A stretch of DNA of 64,000 nucleotides from Xanthocytophaga agilis. GTDB lineage: Bacteria > Bacteroidota > Bacteroidia > Cytophagales > 172606-1. Where the stretch lies: NCBI RefSeq assembly GCF_030068605.1, contig NZ_JASJOU010000008.1, forward strand, positions 248,001 to 312,000, given 5' to 3'. The notes under the pieces are model-generated. The model ran no database searches. It was not told where the DNA came from and was given only the letters and a program-made list of their open reading frames with translations. Made by a program: the position numbers and the translations under genes. Below, piece after piece: positions 1 through 8,657 of this stretch; the stretch's first letter is position 1, and each line of letters opens with the position of its first letter.

Positions 1-614
1 GGCCCATTCAAACCTCGTAAAGCAATGTGGGATACTGTTTCTGTCATACCATAGGTTTGGTAAACAGGTGCTGAAAGGTGCTGAAGCATATCTTTCAGCA
101 GAGATGAAACAGGTGCTCCTCCTATAATAATAGCTTTAGCAGTATTCAGAATGGCTACTTTTTCAGGAGCCTTCTCCAAGATAGTCTGAATCTGTAAAGG
201 TACATATGATTGAAAATCAAATCGACTTTCTACAGGCAGCTCTGCAACAGGTAAAGAAGAAGGTTCCAAGATAGTGAGGTGTAAATCCAGTACCAGACCT
301 CTCACCAGCATCATCATGCCAGCAATGTATTGAACATTCAGATTTACCAGGGCAGTGTATCCGGATTGCAATTTCAGCGTGTTGCCTGTCATAAGAGCAC
401 TGGCAGCTATCTGCTTTCGGTCTAGCTCTATGGCTTTGGGTATACCTGTAGAACCTGATGTATGGATAGTAAACGTTTCTCTGCCTGCCAACCAATCACA
501 ACAAAACTGCCAGGCAATACATTCATAATTGGTTAGTTTATCCTGCAAAGGCCCGGATTGTATTTTCTCAAAGGATAAAGTAACCTTTGAGTGATAAAAT
601 GTGACACTCCCCAT
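1..614 (-). CDS. menE: o-succinylbenzoate-CoA ligase-like AMP-binding enzyme, 5' part
   Basis: This reading frame is open from the ATG at 612-614 to the left edge of the window, so only about 204 N-terminal residues are present. The A3 phosphate-binding motif of adenylate-forming enzymes is visible (SGSTGIPK, about residue 52), followed by QYIAGMMMLVRGL and the A5 motif YQTYGMTETVSH. The short N-terminal part before the A3 motif and the QYIAG/YGMTET context match MenE, which joins o-succinylbenzoate to CoA in menaquinone synthesis; other acyl-CoA ligases are longer at this end. MenE itself is inferred from these motifs. The AMP-binding fold is clear. It reads leftward and nothing upstream looks co-transcribed. 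Confidence 0.85.
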   Translation of the reverse strand, partial: MGSVTFYHSKVTLSFEKIQSGPLQDKLTNYECIAWQFCCDWLAGRETFTIHTSGSTGIPKAIELDRKQIAASALMTGNTLKLQSGYTALVNLNVQYIAGMMMLVRGLVLDLHLTILEPSSLPVAELPVESRFDFQSYVPLQIQTILEKAPEKVAILNTAKAIIIGGAPVSSLLKDMLQHLSAPVYQTYGMTETVSHIALRGLNG

Positions 615-733
615 TAGTTAAGAACCAGAATATTTTATCAATTGCCTGCTAGTTTGTCTTCACTGATTTCGTAAAACATCAACGACAAATCTGCACTAAA
701 AATATCGTATAAAAAAGTTAGTACCTCATAAAC

Positions 734-758
734 AAAAAAAGCCCCGGTTAGGGCTTTT
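734..758 (-). terminator. rho-independent terminator after the 130-aa gene
   Basis: Read on the minus strand, AAAAGCCC, a six-base loop and GGGCTTTTTTT form a simple hairpin with a T tract. It lies about 40 bases past the stop of the gene at 796-1188, so it probably ends that transcript. Confidence 0.75.
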
Positions 759-795
759 CAGTTCTATAGTATAGAATATTTCTTCTCCAAATATA

Positions 796-1188
796 TTAAT
801 AAATATCATGTCCAATGATACGCATCTCCAGATCATCTGCCACATAAGCAACTTCCATAATCATATCTTTTACCAAATCTTCTGTGCAATGGTCAAACAA
901 AGCAGCAGCAGCTACTTTTAGAAAACCTTCATGAATCATCACCTTACTGTAGTATAACTCCTGATTCAGTTCCAGCATAGCCCGGTGATCAATTTCAGGG
1001 CGTAGTGTGCAAACTGTAGACATAAACTCAAGCATAGTACCCTGTGGACGATCAATCAGATATCCGGTTACACTTTGAAAACGATCTCTGTTTAATGGTA
1101 CAGTAATAATCGTGTTTTTGTATGAATACTCTACAAAGCGGCCATCAATTTCAAGTGCCAGTTTTTCCATGGTAGTTGTTAAGTCCAT
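796..1188 (-). CDS. hypothetical protein, possible YbjN/CesT-like chaperone fold
   Basis: A 130-residue soluble protein starting at an ATG. It has no signal peptide or membrane segment. The order of short beta-like stretches (VEYSYKNTIITV, MLEFMSTVCTL) and amphipathic helices (HRAMLELNQELYY, DHCTEDLVKDMIMEVAYVADD) recalls YbjN and type III chaperone-like folds, which bind partner proteins. That resemblance is structural intuition, not a match to a signature. It stands alone with its own terminator and a long upstream region. Function unknown. Confidence 0.6.
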   Translation of the reverse strand: MDLTTTMEKLALEIDGRFVEYSYKNTIITVPLNRDRFQSVTGYLIDRPQGTMLEFMSTVCTLRPEIDHRAMLELNQELYYSKVMIHEGFLKVAAAALFDHCTEDLVKDMIMEVAYVADDLEMRIIGHDIY

Positions 1189-1690
1189 AAGCGAAAGTGT
1201 TGAGGATGAATACTTGGTACTATTGATAGGTAAGGTATGCTCTCTATTTCTTTATGAATGGTTTGCTACGGCTAAACCGATTTACAACTATAGATACTAA
1301 AACTATGAAAAAAGTAAACGCAAATCTGCACTTTTACGAAAAAAATTATTTGTGTAAGATTATACCCACAAAAAACGAGAAAAATTACATAATAGACTCA
1401 TTATCAGAGATAAGATAAAAAATGTATTCAGGAAACCTATTTTTTTTTATTTCGTATAACCAATAAATTTTAAAATTGCACCGTTTTATAACATAAATCT
1501 CCTTCAATGCCCAGATTTTCTACAATGTAATTATTTTCTGCTATTTTATCTTTTTGTCTTTAGCATCCAATTCTGAAAGTTAAGCTCTGGCTTGCTTTTT
1601 GTCTTAGAGTGCATAGATATACTGAGCATTGAAGTCACTATAATTATACTATAATTCTAGCAAAACGAATATCACATAAATAACCTCGAG
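1189..1690. other. 500-base divergent intergenic region
   Basis: AT-rich spacer between the divergent 130-aa and 416-aa genes, so it should hold both promoters. I see no long ORF, RNA gene or strong inverted repeat. A short CTATAATTATACTATAATTC run at about 1640 is promoter-like only in composition. Confidence 0.5.
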
Positions 1691-2941
1691 ATGTCTTCAC
1701 AATCATCCTTACAGAACGCAGACGAAACCAACAATGAGTTTTCCCATGGACTTGACAATGGGAAGCTGGATCTGGAAAAGAAACACTACGAAAGTTTTCT
1801 GTCCAGTCAGGTATTATATAATCAGTCTATTGAAAAACTTCAGAACCGGAAAAGTGAATTAGCCAGACTGGAGACGGAGTTGCAGGAAGCTCAAAAAGAA
1901 TCAGCTCAGTGGATTGAGAAATCCCAGCAACATACACATCAGATACCATTGAAAGAGCAACAGGCAGATCGTCTTAGAGATACAGCGAACAAAGCAGGCA
2001 TAGAAAAAGAACAATTACGTGAACTTCGCAAAAATACACGTAATGATAATCCTTTCCTGATAGGCTTGTTTTATGTACTTGCCGGCTTGCTGTTCATTAC
2101 AGGTGATCTGATTATCTCTAAAGATATTGTAGCCTATGCCTTTGGATTTAAGGGCTTTGAAGCATGGAGCTTTGCAGGTGGTCTTGCAGCCTTATCACTG
2201 TTGCTCAAACCAGCCTACGAACGGCTGATCGAACATTACTATCAGGAAGGCAAATATAAACGATATATCTACTTTAAGATGGTATTGCTGTTTTTTGCTT
2301 TAACTACTATGGCAGTTCTTGGGCTTTACCGATATGATGCGTTTCGTGTAGACAAAATGAAAGCATTTTTAAACAACGAAGCTACGTATCTGCAAAGTGG
2401 TGCCGGAACCAATAGCCCTACTCTGATAGCTAAACTTGACAGCTTGCGCAGACAACGTATCCAATTAAATGAGGAATTGTTGAATGATCCCTGGGGAGCG
2501 TGGTCTTTTGTACTCACAGGTATCCTATTTGCGGTATCAGGAGCGGTTTGTCTGGGTGTAGGCACACCTATTGTACAAACGTACTGGAAACGCTGGGTAC
2601 AGATTCCTATCCGTATTGGGCAAATGAAACGCCTGGAAAAACGTACTCAGAAACAACTTGAGAAAGTAGAAACACAACTATCTCAGGAGAAAGCACAGAA
2701 AGCTATCAGTGAAAATCATCTGGCTATGTTTTCTAAACCTGAAGAGCTGCAATCTGAAATTAAGACGATTCGTGCTGAGATTCGTGATCTTACAGACCAG
2801 CAAGGTTTATACGATGTAGAGAGAAGAGTTTCTCAATACAATGATGGATATGTACGGGGTAAAGTAGAACAACGCACCGAACAACGTCCTAATGGCCATG
2901 TTGATATTGTAAACGCCAATGGACAGGCCGTTCATTCATAG
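1691..2941 (+). CDS. coiled-coil protein with four membrane segments
   Basis: A 416-residue protein of unknown function. Residues about 20-115 are charged and heptad-like (LARLETELQEAQKE). Four hydrophobic segments follow in two pairs: FLIGLFYVLAGLLFITGDLI, a segment near WSFAGGLAALSLLL, FKMVLLFFALTTMAVLGLY, and WSFVLTGILFAVSGAVCLGVG. A second coiled coil fills about residues 310-390 (LEKVETQLSQEKAQKAI). The design suggests an inner-membrane protein with long cytoplasmic coils. It is followed 91 bases later by a vWA-like lipoprotein in the same direction and before one shared terminator, so the two probably form an operon acting at the cell envelope. Confidence 0.75.
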   Translation: MSSQSSLQNADETNNEFSHGLDNGKLDLEKKHYESFLSSQVLYNQSIEKLQNRKSELARLETELQEAQKESAQWIEKSQQHTHQIPLKEQQADRLRDTANKAGIEKEQLRELRKNTRNDNPFLIGLFYVLAGLLFITGDLIISKDIVAYAFGFKGFEAWSFAGGLAALSLLLKPAYERLIEHYYQEGKYKRYIYFKMVLLFFALTTMAVLGLYRYDAFRVDKMKAFLNNEATYLQSGAGTNSPTLIAKLDSLRRQRIQLNEELLNDPWGAWSFVLTGILFAVSGAVCLGVGTPIVQTYWKRWVQIPIRIGQMKRLEKRTQKQLEKVETQLSQEKAQKAISENHLAMFSKPEELQSEIKTIRAEIRDLTDQQGLYDVERRVSQYNDGYVRGKVEQRTEQRPNGHVDIVNANGQAVHS

Positions 2942-3032
2942 ATTAACTATCTTTTATATACTATCGCTGTCTCTATAGGCAGCGATATATTTATTTCTTT
3001 ATATCTAATTCAGTAAAATTTCTGCACATATA

Positions 3033-3833
3033 ATGAATATGAATTTTTTGACTAAAAGCATTCCTGTAGCAGGGCTTATTCTGCTTACAGCCTGTGGAGG
3101 AGATTCTGACAAAAAAGCGGCTCCACCCAAACCTATTCAAAGTATTGTCTTTCTGGATAAATCAACAAGTGCGGGTGGCGGATTTACAGAATTTGCACTT
3201 CAAAAGTACAATCGGACACTCAAAAACCTGGTAGCCACTAATATCAGAAGTAAAGGTGACCGGTTGGACATCTACTATATACATGAGAATACAATCAAAG
3301 CAGAAGCATTCAGTGGAACCAGTCAGGCAGCTGTAAGTGAAGACACTACAGACATGAATCCTACTGATAAAGAAGCTATTGTCAATGACTTTGAACTTAC
3401 CTTACGTAAAGAAAGAACCGAGTTTCAGAATCAGGCACTTAAACACTTACTTACAGAAAACGCTACTGCAACAAATCAGCAAACAGATATCTGGGGTACA
3501 TTAGAGGTAATCAAACGGATTGCAGATACATCATCTATTGTAAATGTGTATTATCTGAGTGATATGATCGAAAGTGCCAAAGGGGCCAACCGCCGTGATT
3601 TTCATACTACTCCGCCACAAACCCGTGAGCAGGCGACAGACTGGGCAAAAACAGATGCAGAGGTACTGAAAAAAGAGTATGGCTCTATCCCGTATGACAA
3701 AATTACTATACATTTTGTATTGCCATTTGAACCTACCAGTACCTCAAAAGAAAATAATCCGAATGTAACCTATTATTGGGAAACTCTCTTCGAGTTGTTA
3801 GGATATAAGAAACGTGTAGAAGAAATTAATTAA
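3033..3833 (+). CDS. lipoprotein with a von Willebrand A-like domain
   Basis: A 266-residue protein. The N-terminus is a type II signal peptide: positive start, hydrophobic run, lipobox LTAC with Cys21, then GGDS. From about residue 37, IQSIVFLDKSTSAGG resembles strand 1 of a vWA domain, with DKSTS in place of the MIDAS motif DxSxS. A later VNVYYLSDMIES strand also fits that fold. The protein should be lipid-anchored in the envelope. It probably works with the membrane coiled-coil protein just upstream. The vWA assignment rests on these motifs only. Confidence 0.7.
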   Translation: MNMNFLTKSIPVAGLILLTACGGDSDKKAAPPKPIQSIVFLDKSTSAGGGFTEFALQKYNRTLKNLVATNIRSKGDRLDIYYIHENTIKAEAFSGTSQAAVSEDTTDMNPTDKEAIVNDFELTLRKERTEFQNQALKHLLTENATATNQQTDIWGTLEVIKRIADTSSIVNVYYLSDMIESAKGANRRDFHTTPPQTREQATDWAKTDAEVLKKEYGSIPYDKITIHFVLPFEPTSTSKENNPNVTYYWETLFELLGYKKRVEEIN

Positions 3834-3850
3834 CCAAGCACCTTATCAAA

Positions 3851-3894
3851 AAACGGGCATGAAGAAAGTCAATCTTCGTGCCCGTTTCTTTTTG
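3851..3894. terminator. bidirectional terminator between convergent genes
   Basis: A 15-bp stem with one G-U pair (AAACGGGCATGAAGA against TCTTCGTGCCCGTTT), flanked by an A run on the left and a T run on the right. It sits between the convergent vWA lipoprotein and anti-sigma genes and can serve both strands. Confidence 0.85.
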
Positions 3895-3908
3895 GTGGAA
3901 TTCAATTC

Positions 3909-4790
3909 TTATACTTTTCCTACCACATACGGAGTTGTTGTAGGTTCAGGGCTTCCCTGCTCATCCTCCAATGTAATAGCAAAAGCCTGTGCCTGCAATG
4001 GAATAGATTTCATTGTAAACAGTCCTTTTTCCTGAGTAGGTGCAAACATGCCAGCATCCAGTTTTTTATCTCCTACAATTGCCCACAACTGATATTTCTT
4101 TCCTTTAGGCAAAGGCGGCAGTTTATTGGCTGCAATGTACAGATTACCTTTTTCAGGATGCCAGTACAGAATTACCTCAGCATTCATTTTAGGATCTGTT
4201 GTCTGCAGATTCACCACCTTATAGTCGGGATTACTCACAACAGAAGCCGTCATCATGGCTGGCTTCATTTTTTGTTCAAGCTCTTGATTGTGCTGAGCCA
4301 ATTCAGTCCGTTCGGTTGTTACCTGAGCCAGCTGAGTTTCAGTTTGCTTCCATTGAGAGAATAAATATATATTACCCAGAATGCTAAAACCAAGCAGAAT
4401 ACTTGCTGCAGCAGTCCAATAGCTATATCGATTCTGTTTCTGGATATTTTCTGCATATGCAATCACATCTTCAGAAATAAATGCCTCTTTATCTTCCTTC
4501 TCTGTCTTTTCTATACTAAGAAACGGACTGGCTAGAGATGCTTTGGAATCATCTTCTTCTGCTTCCAGAGCATCCAGTCTATTCATCACTTTATCTTTCA
4601 AAGAATGAGGAGGTGTTTGTGTAAACTGAGAAGCATAAACCTCTAAGGCACCACGTATAGATGCAATCTCCTGCCGGATAATCTCGTGCTCATCAGCCAA
4701 TGCCTCTATTTCCTGATTCTCTTCCGGAGAAGTCAGGCCTAGTACATAACTTTCAAGTATACCAGACGATATGTAAGTCTGAAGGTCCAA
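3909..4790 (-). CDS. RskA-like anti-sigma factor
   Basis: A 293-residue protein. The start is TTG at 4788-4790: an in-frame stop lies two codons upstream and the N-terminus (DLQTYISSGILESYVLGL) matches the family start. Residues 1-85 form the helical sigma-binding part without a zinc motif. A membrane helix lies at about residues 122-143 (YWTAAASILLGFSILGNIYL). A short coiled coil follows. The rest is the anti-sigma-K C-terminal domain (LYIAANKLPPLPKGKKYQLW). It should hold the ECF sigma factor encoded just upstream at the membrane and release it on an envelope signal. Gene order sigma then anti-sigma supports this. Confidence 0.85.
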   Translation of the reverse strand: MDLQTYISSGILESYVLGLTSPEENQEIEALADEHEIIRQEIASIRGALEVYASQFTQTPPHSLKDKVMNRLDALEAEEDDSKASLASPFLSIEKTEKEDKEAFISEDVIAYAENIQKQNRYSYWTAAASILLGFSILGNIYLFSQWKQTETQLAQVTTERTELAQHNQELEQKMKPAMMTASVVSNPDYKVVNLQTTDPKMNAEVILYWHPEKGNLYIAANKLPPLPKGKKYQLWAIVGDKKLDAGMFAPTQEKGLFTMKSIPLQAQAFAITLEDEQGSPEPTTTPYVVGKV

Positions 4791-4894
4791 TTTAATTTAA
4801 TTTAACAATAACAAGTAACCGATGATTTCTCTTTATAAAACAATCCTGAGTGACAATACTGTACTGTAGTTTAACTGTATTCATGTAAAAGAAG

Positions 4895-5527
4895 CTATGG
4901 GAAGTCTATCTTCTCATCAATAAGCTCCCTCAGGTGACTAATTGCCATCTTTACACGTGTTTTAACCGTACCTAATGGCATGTTCAGTTCTGTAGCAACT
5001 TCGCTTTGTGTATATCCTTTAAAATACAGATATTCGATAATCAGACGATGTTCAGGCTTTAGCTGAAGTACATACTTCTCCAGACCGATATGGTCTATTT
5101 CCTGATTAACATTAGCCTGCTTATCTACCATACTTACGTTTTGGTCTACATCCTGGATTTTGGAGTTCTGCTTAAAATCCTGAGAACGCACCTTATCAAT
5201 AGCCGTATTTCTGGCAATATTTAATATCCATGTAAACAAAGTACCTTTTGTCTTTTCATAGGAAGAAACATTTCTCCATATTTTAACAAAAGCTTCCTGT
5301 ACTACATCTTCTGCAATTTCTTCTGATTTAACAATTCGTAATACGACCCCGTATAAGGCTCCCGAGTATTTATCATACAAATACTCAAACCCTTTACGAT
5401 CATGCTGTTTTAGCATGACTATCAGTTCGTTTTCTGCTATAGTAACGGATCGTGACAATGCTTCCTTATTTCGTGATGGGTGAAAATACTGGATATATTT
5501 CGAAAAACAAATTGGATCATAATTCAT
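4895..5527 (-). CDS. ECF RNA polymerase sigma factor (SigK-like)
   Basis: About 210 residues from the ATG at 5525-5527; an alternative TTG lies eight codons upstream. Region 2 is clear (EYLYDKYSGALYGVVLRI, EIAEDVVQEAFVKIWRN, WILNIARNTAIDKVRS). Region 4 follows with YFKGYTQSEVATELNMPLGTVKTRVKMAISHLRE, here cited as positions about 168-200, a helix-turn-helix that binds the -35 box. It directs polymerase to a small regulon. It is followed by its probable anti-sigma factor 104 bases downstream. Confidence 0.9.
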   Translation of the reverse strand: MNYDPICFSKYIQYFHPSRNKEALSRSVTIAENELIVMLKQHDRKGFEYLYDKYSGALYGVVLRIVKSEEIAEDVVQEAFVKIWRNVSSYEKTKGTLFTWILNIARNTAIDKVRSQDFKQNSKIQDVDQNVSMVDKQANVNQEIDHIGLEKYVLQLKPEHRLIIEYLYFKGYTQSEVATELNMPLGTVKTRVKMAISHLRELIDEKIDFP

Positions 5528-5656
5528 TATCAATATATGATGATGAATCAATCAGATATTTTATCTAATCCAGTTTCTTTTGAAAAATGATACATATATT
5601 ATATACAGTAACTATGCCTACTTACTTATGAGCACTTTACTCATCAATTTCGGATA

Positions 5657-7561
5657 TTATAACTTTCTTATGTAGTTATTATCCATCAATTGTATCTCAT
5701 TCATTTCTATCATCTCCTGTAGTACTTCCAATACTTCATTCTCATTTGAAACAGCCAGAGTACGAATCAGTTCGGAAACAGGCATTGCATTACTATTCAG
5801 TAATTGCTGTATCTGCACTCTGTACTGTTGTGTCTTAGCAGGCTTTTCGCTTTTTCGTTTTTGTGAACAAACATCACAAATGCCACACTCTGTATCTATA
5901 TATTCCCCAAAATACTCCAATAATTGTAAGGTTCGGCATCTTCTGTTTTCACTGACATAGCGAATAGCTGCCAGAAGTTTTTCTTCATCTCTGTTTTTAC
6001 GCCATATTAGTTGCTTCACATCCAAAGGAAGCCTGGCAGCCTCATGCCGAACAGTAGTAAAAATAAGCTGCGGTTTATTTTTCTGTTTCTCATAAATCAG
6101 CACATTCGACTGATGCAGATACAACAGTAATCTCTCAATGGTTGCTGAGTCTGTCTGCAGGTAATCGGCAAGTTTTTTTTCAGAGATCATTGTAAAATTA
6201 TTAAAAATATCTCCTCCATACATTCGCAGTATTGTCTTGATCAGCGGATCATACATACCGTTGGCTACCTGAAATTCATAAAGTCCCTTTTTGTCTATAG
6301 TAAACAGAATTTTTGAAGGATTGTTAAAAGCCTCCGTCAGTTGAACGAATCCCTCCTCTTCCAGGCGCTTTATCGCATAAAACGTTTCCTGTGCTGGCAA
6401 TTGATATGTTTTACAAAAGTCTTCAAAATCAAAATCATAACTAGCCAGATACCCTCCACCTGTTGCCACCTGAAAATAATTCGCTATTGCCTGATACACC
6501 TGTCTTAACATATCTATTGATGGATAGTTCTGTTCCAGGGCAGTCTTCATATTCTCCAGATCCATATCATTATATAGTGCCACAGCATAGGCTTTCTTTC
6601 CATCTCTGCCAGCCCGGCCCGCTTCCTGATAGTAGCTTTCCAAGTTAGCAGGTATATCTATATGAATAACAGTTCGCACATCTGGCTTGTCAATCCCCAT
6701 TCCGAAGGCATTGGTGGCAACCATGACCCTTGTCCGACTTTTAATCCAGTTGTCCTGTTTAGCAGCACGTTCTTCATTTGTTAATCCTGCATGATAATAG
6801 TCAGCTCTGATCCCTTGCCGGCTCAGCCAGTTTGCCAAATCCTGTGTCCGTTTGCGGCTACGTACATATACTACAGAGGAACCAGGTACTTTCTGTAGTA
6901 TATCAACCATTTTTCGTTCTTTATCTTCCAGTGAAAAAACAGAATAGGATAAGTTCTCTCTGGCAAAACTACCAGCAAATATAGAGGCCTCGCGTAAAAT
7001 CAGCTTTTCAATAATATCTTTTCGTACTTCCTCTGTTGCAGTTGCTGTTAATGCAATGATAGGAACAGCAGGCACCAACTCACGTAGTTTGGCAATTTGC
7101 AGATAAGGAGGACGGAAATCATAGCCCCATTGTGAGATACAATGGGCTTCATCCACAGCAATCATACATACTTTCATTTGCCGGAAACGTTCTATAAATA
7201 TTTCTGTACGAATACGTTCCGGAGAAACATATAGGAACTTTACAGAACCAAACCGACAATTATCCAATGTAATATCAATCATACGCCGGGTCATGCCCGA
7301 GTAGATGGCAGCAGCTTCTATACCTCTTTTCTTCAGATTTTCCACCTGATCTTTCATCAAAGCGATCAGTGGTGATATCACAATGCAAACCCCCTCCATT
7401 ACCATCGCTGGCACTTGAAAACAAATAGATTTCCCTCCTCCTGTAGGCAGCAAAGCCAGGGTATCTTTTTTATTCAGGACAGATTGAATTATATTCTCCT
7501 GAAGTGGTCTAAAAGCATCATATCCCCAATACTGCTTTAAAATGTCATGGATTATAGCCAT
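5657..7561 (-). CDS. recQ: ATP-dependent DNA helicase RecQ
   Basis: A 634-residue superfamily 2 helicase that unwinds DNA 3' to 5' in recombination and repair. Visible motifs are the Q motif region YWGYDAFRPLQ, Walker A TGGGKS (residues 40-45), DEAH (137-140) with the aromatic loop CISQWGYDFRPP, and motif VI QEAGRAGRDG. An RQC zinc cluster follows with CRTLQLLEYFGE and CGICDVC. The C-terminus lacks a clear HRDC domain and ends in helical sequence. Length is normal for the Bacteroidota form. It is monocistronic by spacing. Confidence 0.95.
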   Translation of the reverse strand: MAIIHDILKQYWGYDAFRPLQENIIQSVLNKKDTLALLPTGGGKSICFQVPAMVMEGVCIVISPLIALMKDQVENLKKRGIEAAAIYSGMTRRMIDITLDNCRFGSVKFLYVSPERIRTEIFIERFRQMKVCMIAVDEAHCISQWGYDFRPPYLQIAKLRELVPAVPIIALTATATEEVRKDIIEKLILREASIFAGSFARENLSYSVFSLEDKERKMVDILQKVPGSSVVYVRSRKRTQDLANWLSRQGIRADYYHAGLTNEERAAKQDNWIKSRTRVMVATNAFGMGIDKPDVRTVIHIDIPANLESYYQEAGRAGRDGKKAYAVALYNDMDLENMKTALEQNYPSIDMLRQVYQAIANYFQVATGGGYLASYDFDFEDFCKTYQLPAQETFYAIKRLEEEGFVQLTEAFNNPSKILFTIDKKGLYEFQVANGMYDPLIKTILRMYGGDIFNNFTMISEKKLADYLQTDSATIERLLLYLHQSNVLIYEKQKNKPQLIFTTVRHEAARLPLDVKQLIWRKNRDEEKLLAAIRYVSENRRCRTLQLLEYFGEYIDTECGICDVCSQKRKSEKPAKTQQYRVQIQQLLNSNAMPVSELIRTLAVSNENEVLEVLQEMIEMNEIQLMDNNYIRKL

Positions 7562-7967
7562 GTATTCTCAATAAATCTGTAAACACTACAATAGACTACA
7601 TCAAAGGTAGGAAGGAAAAAACAAAAAAGGGAAAAGGGCAAGGACCAAGATTTTGGGAAAACAAATACCAGTACTTTTAAAAAAATATATTCAGACTCTG
7701 AAATATGTGTTATTGACCAAGATACCAACATTATGTAACTACAACTTCACTGAATAAAAGGCAATTGGCTACAGAACGATCTTTTATTTCATTTCTCCTT
7801 TCCTCAATTTATTCAATTCTACACCTTTTCTGTCATCATCTGATTTTATAAAAATGCGATTTTCTATAAAAAAAGAGAATTTCGGCGGTCACTTTTGTCA
7901 ATTTCAGCGGATATATATAAAAAAACTTACATCTGTAATTTATCTGTCATATATAACCATTACTACC
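7562..7967. other. intergenic region upstream of recQ
   Basis: About 400 bases between recQ and the small gene at 7968, presumably with both promoters. No RNA gene or clear repeat is visible. Confidence 0.4.
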
Positions 7968-8273
7968 ATGTTATTCACATCCACCTCCCAATTAGCAGCC
8001 TCTTTGCTCCAAGAAGAAAACATGTTACAGGAAGCACAACAACTTGCAGTAGAAAGCGGTGTAGACTTTCCTGTTCACAGTAATATCATCAGCCACCTGA
8101 TTGCCCTTAAAGTACAGGGAGAAGAAAAGTTTCATATAAGCCTGCAAAGACGTGAGATTTTCCAAAACAAGATTCAAAGACAGAAACAAAGCTTGTCTAC
8201 TTTGCATCAGACATACAATAAGTTTCAGGAGCTGTACAAAAACTATCAATCTATGATCCGGAAGGACAAATAG
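7968..8273 (+). CDS. small helical hypothetical protein
   Basis: I prefer the ATG at 7968, giving 101 residues. An ATG at 7854 would add 38 residues with no protein-like character, and the preceding bases look like promoter. The product is mostly helical and charged (EEKFHISLQRREIFQNKIQR, LHQTYNKFQELYKNYQS), likely a small coiled-coil protein. It lies just before the tRNA-Pro gene and is the last chromosomal-looking gene. Function unknown, and the ORF itself is only moderately supported. Confidence 0.45.
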   Translation: MLFTSTSQLAASLLQEENMLQEAQQLAVESGVDFPVHSNIISHLIALKVQGEEKFHISLQRREIFQNKIQRQKQSLSTLHQTYNKFQELYKNYQSMIRKDK

Positions 8274-8423
8274 TTTATTCTCATTTTTTGACAGATAAAA
8301 CAAAAACTTCTAAAAAAATTTAGAGAGTATCTGATATTTTCCATAATATTGCACCCCCGCTTTCGAAAAGAGCCAAAAATAAAAAAAGAGAGGAATAACC
8401 CGTTATTTAACGGATATTCAATT

Positions 8424-8497
8424 CGGGATGTAGCGCAGCCTGGTAGCGTACTTGCATGGGGTGCAAGGGGTCGCTGGTTCGAATCCAGTCATCCCGA
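8424..8497 (+). tRNA. tRNA-Pro (anticodon GGG)
   Basis: A complete 74-nt cloverleaf. The acceptor stem is CGGGATG with CATCCCG plus discriminator A. The anticodon stem is CTTGC/GCAAG around loop ATGGGGT, so the anticodon is GGG. The T arm contains GGTTCGAATCC. CCA is not encoded. The gene is the probable integration target of the recombinase at 8658, which lies 160 bases downstream. Confidence 0.93.
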
Positions 8498-8512
8498 CTG
8501 AAAATATCGAAC

Positions 8513-8546
8513 AAAACCGCTTAAAACCTAGTTTTGAGCGGTTTTT
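8513..8546 (+). terminator. terminator of the tRNA-Pro gene
   Basis: AAAACCGCTTAAAAC pairs with GTTTTGAGCGGTTTT with one G-U pair and is followed by T residues. Confidence 0.8.
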
Positions 8547-8562
8547 CATTTTAGAGCTTTTG

Positions 8563-8619
8563 GGGTTATTTTTGCTTTTTTCGGGTTATTTTTGTTACTT
8601 TTGTTACTCCCTTGTTACT
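8563..8619. repeat. short direct repeats, candidate integrase arm sites
   Basis: GGGTTATTTTTG occurs at 8563 and 8583, 20 bases apart. TTGTTACT occurs at 8592, 8601 and 8612. They lie between the tRNA-Pro terminator and the integrase gene, where attachment sites of tyrosine recombinases carry arm-type sites. The role is inferred from position. Confidence 0.5.
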
Positions 8620-8657
8620 CGGAGGAATAGAACAAAGACATCTTAATCCTTAGTCTT

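Noticed and set aside
217-495. A 92-codon ORF near the left edge
   Set aside because: It is in another frame of the menE gene, which has clear A3 and A5 motifs.
8452-8646. A 64-codon ORF beginning within tRNA-Pro
   Set aside because: It reads through the tRNA 3' half (GVQGVAGSNPVIPT), its terminator and the arm repeats; no protein features.
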